Shown: positions 16,435-20,826 of the stretch, in pieces | Numbering within the stretch: position 1 is the stretch's first letter | How the letters are laid out: every line of letters begins with the position of its first letter | Source: an uncultured Elusimicrobiales bacterium | GTDB taxonomy: Bacteria; Elusimicrobiota; Elusimicrobia; Elusimicrobiales; Elusimicrobiaceae | Reading direction: 5' to 3' | DNA: 20,826 bases | NCBI GenBank assembly: GCA_944322775.1 | Contig: CALUQA010000020.1 | Location: 1 to 20,826 of the forward strand | The notes under the pieces: model-generated | The model's input: only the letters and a program-made list of their open reading frames with translations | What the model was told of the DNA's origin: nothing | Databases searched by the model: none | Made by a program: the position numbers and the translations under genes

Positions 16435-18168
16435 TTACAACAGGATTTTCTCCAATTCAGCCCGCATTAATGCTTTGCGTTTTTCCATAAACTCTTCAAA
16501 GTTGGCTAAATCATAGGATATACCCGGGGGCAAAAATTTTACATTGGCCCTATTTTCCGGCTTTTCCAGCCAAACATTTAACGGCGTTTTATTTTTCTCG
16601 CCGTTTTCGTGCCCTTCCAATAGTTGCAGGTTCGCCAGCGTATTTCTGCGATATTGCCATTCTTCTATTTTCTCTTTACTCAAAGAAGATCCGTCCGGCA
16701 ATGTAAGCTTAGATAGATTCCTGTCAGTAAAACTGGCATACGGATGCATGTGATCCTGGTGAAAACTGTTTTGGCCGTATTTCAAATGCGGATAAAGCAA
16801 CGAAAGCACCATAAAGGTGTAGGGGCCTTTTTCCTTTTCAAACAGTTCATCAATGTCCTCTTGCGAATAACGCAGCGTCCTGTTGGCCGAGAAGCGGAGA
16901 TCTTCCAACATGGCAAAGGCAAAAGGCTTTCCGGCATTCTGTTTTAAAACTTCTCTGATAGATTGCAGGGTGTTGTTGGTGGAAGCACCAAATATTCTTC
17001 GTAACAAAGAAACTACCAAATACTTCTTCAGTTCTTTTTTGGTTTCTTTACTCCACTCTCCCCCTTTAAAGTGATAATACACAATCGGCATAACCGCCAC
17101 ATAAGAAGTCAGGTTTTCAGAGTTAAAACCAAACTCACAGAGCATATCCACCGTTGCCGAAATTGAATTTTTAATCCGCTCCCAATTTTCTTTAATTTTT
17201 TCAACACTTTCTTTTTTGAAGGACTCCACTTTCAGCGAAGTGGAAAGGTCCATTAAAAACAAACAGCTGCGCATAATAAAATCGTTGGAAAAAGCAAAAC
17301 GTTCCCCTTTTTTATTAATACTCGTCAGCAGCTCTTCTATTTCTCCTCTGGCTTTGTCCCAATAAGAAACAATGGTGGAGAACAACAAATCGCTTTTAGA
17401 TAAAATCGTGCCGCCTGAGTTAATGCGAACAAAAATATCCAAAACGTCATCAATAGAATCGGTTTGCACCTCAAAATAATTAATCATTTCCTTCGACATT
17501 ATTTGGTCGTGCAACCGTACAAGGTTGTCCATGATTAGCTTGTTTTCGTTCCAATGATTCGGATTAATCAGTTCCGTCATCACCTCTGGAATAGAGGCAT
17601 AGCGAAGAATATCCTTTACTCTATACCACAATTTATCAGGTGCAAATGCGGGATTTTGCGCCTGTTCGGGGGTCAAAAAATCAAATTCATAAGCTACTTC
17701 ATCATCGTCTTCACATTTTCCTTTGCTGCGCAGATTAAAATACAATTCTTTTTTAGGGAATGCTTTGTCATTATTCCAGCGTTTTTTGGGCATTTTCACA
17801 CTTAAACTTCCCTGCAGAGCAATGTACAAAGAGGTTAAACGCTGCTGCCCGTCCAAAACAGACCAGATGTCTTCTGAAGAGCTTCCGGCCGAAAACGGTT
17901 GCACCGCGGGCAAATTCTTATTGGCATCTCTTTCATGATAATCCTTAATAAACTCGTACATAGAATATTGCTGTTGGTTAACTACTTTTCGTTTCACTTT
18001 CCAAAACAAAAAGGTGCCAATAGGATAATTGAGCATAATAGAATCCATCAATCTGTTAATCTGTTCTTCACTCCATACATATTTACGTTGAATGGCCGGC
18101 AAATACATTCTGCGATTTTCAATATCTTGCAATACAGCATTAATTGTCTTTGTCTGATAAGGGGACAT
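16435..18168 (-). CDS. GmrSD-like type IV restriction enzyme (DUF262 plus DUF1524 HNH)
   Basis: The 577-aa protein starts at an ATG preceded by AGGAGA. The N-terminal DUF262 (ParB-like NTPase) domain shows IQRKYVW (26-32), the hallmark LDGQQRLTSL (105-114) and VRINSGGTILSKSDLLFS (247-264). The C-terminal DUF1524 HNH nuclease shows DHMHP (472-476) and the downstream RRNTLANLQLL (507-517; N513). This DUF262-DUF1524 order is that of the fused GmrSD enzymes, which cut DNA carrying modified (for example glucosylated hydroxymethyl) cytosine, usually from phage. All key residues I can check are present, so it should be active, though the modification recognised cannot be told from sequence. It stands alone on its strand between two convergent/divergent neighbours. 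Confidence 0.85.
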   Translation of the reverse strand: MSPYQTKTINAVLQDIENRRMYLPAIQRKYVWSEEQINRLMDSIMLNYPIGTFLFWKVKRKVVNQQQYSMYEFIKDYHERDANKNLPAVQPFSAGSSSEDIWSVLDGQQRLTSLYIALQGSLSVKMPKKRWNNDKAFPKKELYFNLRSKGKCEDDDEVAYEFDFLTPEQAQNPAFAPDKLWYRVKDILRYASIPEVMTELINPNHWNENKLIMDNLVRLHDQIMSKEMINYFEVQTDSIDDVLDIFVRINSGGTILSKSDLLFSTIVSYWDKARGEIEELLTSINKKGERFAFSNDFIMRSCLFLMDLSTSLKVESFKKESVEKIKENWERIKNSISATVDMLCEFGFNSENLTSYVAVMPIVYYHFKGGEWSKETKKELKKYLVVSLLRRIFGASTNNTLQSIREVLKQNAGKPFAFAMLEDLRFSANRTLRYSQEDIDELFEKEKGPYTFMVLSLLYPHLKYGQNSFHQDHMHPYASFTDRNLSKLTLPDGSSLSKEKIEEWQYRRNTLANLQLLEGHENGEKNKTPLNVWLEKPENRANVKFLPPGISYDLANFEEFMEKRKALMRAELEKILL

Positions 18169-18752
18169 AATTTCTCCTGTGTTTTTATAAATACGTAAAA
18201 TTAAAAAACCTTATAGCCATACTGCAGCACGACTTGTTTGCACGTTACAAAACAAGTCCGTTTCGTCTATTCGTATTAAGTACATAATATAAAAAATATT
18301 CTTTGGCGTTAGCATTTACTTCTCCGTCTAAACATAAGCAATCTAACGGCCAATGCCCCGCCGTCTGTAATACCGAATACAGGGGCCGCGTCCTAACAGC
18401 AAAACCCAAAAGCCCTCTGGCCTGTCGGCTAAATAAAAGAAGCGGCCCCCTTCCGCGGCGGACAAATCCCCCGGGCAAATCGCCTAAAATCCCGGCCGAA
18501 CAGAAATTTTCACATAATTTTTACTGATTTTAGAAATTTTAATATTTTTGAGTTATAAATTTGTATCTCTAAAAAAGCTTTAAAAGCACTATCTTCCCCA
18601 GAATGAGCCAATGCAAATATGTTCTATTACCTTCATTCATGGCCTAAACAAAAAAAGGCAAAAGAATACTTCAAAAAATTAGTATTATAAACAAGACCAA
18701 TTGCTAGTGTAAAATGAATACTATTTCACCCTTATTTACCGGAGGACAGATG
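18169..18752. other. Non-coding gap between the GmrSD-like gene and cas9
   Basis: This 584-bp stretch divides into three. An AT-rich part (18169-18310) lies next to the GmrSD-like start. A GC-rich block (about 18340-18500) follows. An AT-rich part (18500-18740) leads to cas9 and contains a 9-bp direct repeat AGAAATTTT (18502-18510 and 18532-18540). Short open frames exist on both strands of the GC-rich block but lack ribosome sites, and one begins with TTG. It must contain divergent promoters and could hold a tracrRNA gene, but I could not identify an anti-repeat because no CRISPR repeat is in the window. Confidence 0.5.
18231..18258. repeat. 9-bp inverted repeat upstream of the GmrSD-like gene
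   Basis: GACTTGTTT (18231-18239) and AAACAAGTC (18250-18258) are perfect inverted arms around a 10-nt spacer, 63 bp before the start of the minus-strand gene. On the minus strand a run of six T follows after about 22 nt (18202-18209 region). It could be a regulator operator or a stem in a leader or small RNA. Confidence 0.5.
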
Positions 18753-20826
18753 ATGGCAACGAATAAAAATCCGTTACACAAACCCTATCGCTTAGGCATA
18801 GATTTGGGCACCTCTTCCGTCGGCACGGCTATTTATGAATTAAACGAAAACAAAAATATTACGCGTTTGCTTCACTTAGACAGCTATATTTTTGGCGAGC
18901 CGATTGCACCCAAAGAAATGGTTACCTTAAATACCGCTCGTCGTGCCGCGCGCCTCATGCGCAAACAAATTGAGCGCAAAGCGGCCCGTTTGCGCAAAAT
19001 TAAATATATGGCCGAATCCTTGGGCGTCACGCGAAATGATTTGCTGGCAGACAAAGAAGACGTCATCGCCTTGCGCGCCAAAGCGGTGGAAGAAGAACTT
19101 ACCTTGCCGCAGCTTATCAAAGTTTTCTGTCATATCGTTAAAAACCGCGGTTACAAAGGCACGTTAAGCGAGGCCGATCGCGGCGTGATAGGCAAAAAAT
19201 TAAGCCAAACGTCGGCACAATTGGCCAACGGCAAAACATTGGGACAGTTGCTTTATGAACGCAAACAGGCCAGCGCCGGGAACCCTTGGCGAAAAATAGA
19301 AGAGGACGGCACCTTTATTTATCGCCAAATGGTGGAAGAAGAATTTGACCGTATTTATGACAAGCAAAGCGCTTATCATCCGCAGCTGCGCGGCACATAC
19401 GCCGTGTGGGGCGAAAATATGTTCCCCGATTTTCCAGGCAAAAAAGAAATTGCGCTTAAAGCCGCCTTTCATTCCGCCTTATTTTATCAACGCCCCATAA
19501 AATGGGAATTGGCAAATGTAGGCAACTGTCCGCTGTTCCCACAGGAAAAACGCGCCGCTTGCGCACAGATTGCGTATCAGCATTACCGGCTTGCCAAAGA
19601 CATTGCCAACTTGCGGCTTGTCAAAAAAGGAGAAAAAGAAACCTATCCGCTTACTTTAGCGCAGCAAACGCAACTCTTTAACTATGTGAATATCTCTACC
19701 GGCGATTATACGGCGGACAGTGCGATTATTCCGTTTGCCAAAATTTACGCAAATTTATCTCTGCCCGCCGACGTTTCGTTTACTATTGACCGCAAAACCG
19801 GCACCAAACAAGGGTTAAAAGGCAACACCACCCTGTTTGCTTTTGAACGGGCCGGCGCACTCAATGCGTGGGCGGAATTGACGGATAAAGTGCAGGAGTT
19901 GGTAATAGAGTTCTTGGCCAACATTACCACATTTTCCGATATTGAGGATAATACAGACGAGTATATTGTCCAAAGCTTTGCAGATTTGACCCGCAACATT
20001 CCTGCCGATGAAACCCAGCGCCAACGCGGCAGCGCGTTTATTCTTTGGCTTAAGAAACAACATGTCTTTTTATCTTTAACGTTGGAAAAGGGCCGCGCCC
20101 CTTACAGCGTAAAAGCCTTGCGCCTGTTAACCGACGGTATTTTGCAAGGACAGGCAGAAACCGATGTGTTGGCCCATTTCCAGCCGCAACAAGCGCCTTT
20201 GCGGGGCAAGCTGCGCTCGGTAGAGGCAATTAAAAAACAAGAGGCAATCAACGACCCGGTGATGAGCCGCGCCCTGGCCGAGTTTCACCGCGTGCTGAAT
20301 TACATCGTCAGCAAATACGGTCAACCGGACGAAATTGTGGTAGAACTCTCCCGCGAAATCAAAAACTCCCTGCGCCGCCGCCAATGGCTGGAAGGGCAAA
20401 ACAAGTTGCAAGCAGACGAACGCAAAAAAGCCATCGCTGCGCTGCAGCAAGGCAATGTGTTGGTCAGCCCGCGCAATATAGAAAAATACCTGCTCTGGGA
20501 GGAACAAAACCACCTGTGCCCATACAGCGGACAACCCATTTCGTTCGCGCAGGCATTTGACGAACGGCAGACGCAAGTGGACCACATCATTCCGCAGCGG
20601 GGGGAAATCCCGGGGCCAAACGTATTTGAAAATAAAGTCTTGGCACTCACGCAGGAGAATAAAGATAAATCCAACCGCTTGCCGTATGAATGGAAATTCC
20701 GGCAGGATATAGAAGATTATTTGGCTTTCCAAAAAGACAAAAAAGCCAAACGCAAAAAAGGCGAAGACGCCGGCGGCTCCTTTGGCAACCACAGCCCGCT
20801 GATTAATTTTGTTTCGCATTTATGGA
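18753..20826 (+). CDS. cas9: Cas9 endonuclease, probably type II-C, N-terminal part (3' end outside window)
   Basis: Two in-frame ATGs stand at 18750 and 18753 after GGAGGA (18741-18746); I prefer 18753 for its 6-nt spacing. The frame stays open to the window end (691 codons). It shows RuvC-I RLGIDLGTSSVG (catalytic D17), an Arg-rich bridge helix (from R63, ARLMRKQIERKAARLRK), a compact recognition lobe, RuvC-II DEIVVELSREIK (E531) and the HNH domain. The HNH has CPYSGQPI, VDHIIPQ (D610, H611), then NKVLALTQEN and SNRLPYEW. The RuvC-III part and PAM-reading C-terminus are missing. The HNH position near 610 matches compact type II-C enzymes of about 1,000-1,100 aa (in Neisseria Cas9 the HNH histidine is 588), not the larger II-A type (840 in S. 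pyogenes). It is the RNA-guided effector that cuts both strands of matching DNA. Subtype is inferred from size. Confidence 0.93.
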   Translation, partial: MATNKNPLHKPYRLGIDLGTSSVGTAIYELNENKNITRLLHLDSYIFGEPIAPKEMVTLNTARRAARLMRKQIERKAARLRKIKYMAESLGVTRNDLLADKEDVIALRAKAVEEELTLPQLIKVFCHIVKNRGYKGTLSEADRGVIGKKLSQTSAQLANGKTLGQLLYERKQASAGNPWRKIEEDGTFIYRQMVEEEFDRIYDKQSAYHPQLRGTYAVWGENMFPDFPGKKEIALKAAFHSALFYQRPIKWELANVGNCPLFPQEKRAACAQIAYQHYRLAKDIANLRLVKKGEKETYPLTLAQQTQLFNYVNISTGDYTADSAIIPFAKIYANLSLPADVSFTIDRKTGTKQGLKGNTTLFAFERAGALNAWAELTDKVQELVIEFLANITTFSDIEDNTDEYIVQSFADLTRNIPADETQRQRGSAFILWLKKQHVFLSLTLEKGRAPYSVKALRLLTDGILQGQAETDVLAHFQPQQAPLRGKLRSVEAIKKQEAINDPVMSRALAEFHRVLNYIVSKYGQPDEIVVELSREIKNSLRRRQWLEGQNKLQADERKKAIAALQQGNVLVSPRNIEKYLLWEEQNHLCPYSGQPISFAQAFDERQTQVDHIIPQRGEIPGPNVFENKVLALTQENKDKSNRLPYEWKFRQDIEDYLAFQKDKKAKRKKGEDAGGSFGNHSPLINFVSHLW

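Noticed and set aside
18245..18527. Short open frames on both strands of the GC-rich block (minus 18245-18478, plus 18303-18527)
   Set aside because: Neither has a ribosome site, the minus one begins with TTG, and compositions are biased with no family resemblance. I treat the region as non-coding.
18169..18752. CRISPR array beside cas9
   Set aside because: No regularly spaced 30-40 bp direct repeats are present here or elsewhere in the window; the only direct repeat seen is a 9-bp AT-rich pair.
20127..20819. Long minus-strand open frame (230 aa) opposite cas9; similar ones at 4465-5106 and 15472-16038
   Set aside because: They lie wholly opposite well-supported genes, have no ribosome sites or recognisable domains, and are explained by codon bias of the real strand.

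Overview
The window looks like part of a defence-rich accessory region from a diderm (Gram-negative-type) bacterium of moderate GC content. The diderm call rests on two apparent outer-membrane lipoproteins and a secreted beta-helix protein with an autotransporter-type C-terminal barrel. The style (beta-helix barrel proteins, LPP20-type lipoproteins, compact Cas9) would suit a gut Elusimicrobiota-like lineage. That placement is a guess and cannot be proved from this sequence. I see no rRNA, tRNA, insertion sequence or CRISPR repeat array.

Region 1 (1-7268) is a tight, overlapping four-gene operon. It holds the C-terminal part of a UPF1/Dna2-like SF1 helicase, a 512-aa protein ending in a HEPN-type R-x4-H motif, a 961-aa coiled-coil protein with a C-terminal McrB-like AAA+ NTPase, and a 654-aa DUF2357 (McrC-like) protein with a C-terminal zinc ribbon. 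It closes with a strong intrinsic terminator. The layout matches the idea of a coiled-coil McrBC relative (CoCoNuT-type, type IV restriction-like) that may act on RNA. The McrC-like subunit shows no recognisable PD-(D/E)xK motif, so the HEPN protein is a candidate effector.

Region 2 (7316-10789) has a WYL-domain regulator on the minus strand. It diverges from a small one-helix membrane protein and two TPR proteins, which looks like a regulator with its target operon.

Region 3 (11035-16385) is an envelope operon: a secreted FlgO/CsgG-like protein, two LPP20-like lipoproteins and a beta-helix autotransporter, joined by overlapping or short junctions. A DUF2130 coiled-coil/nuclease-like gene follows 25 bp downstream and is probably co-transcribed. 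A terminator lies after it.

Region 4 (16317-20826) holds a minus-strand GmrSD-like (DUF262 plus DUF1524 HNH) type IV restriction enzyme, a 584-bp non-coding gap containing an inverted repeat and a GC-rich block, and the first 691 codons of a compact, probably type II-C Cas9. The Cas9 is cut by the window end just after its HNH domain. The rest of the CRISPR locus should lie to the right.
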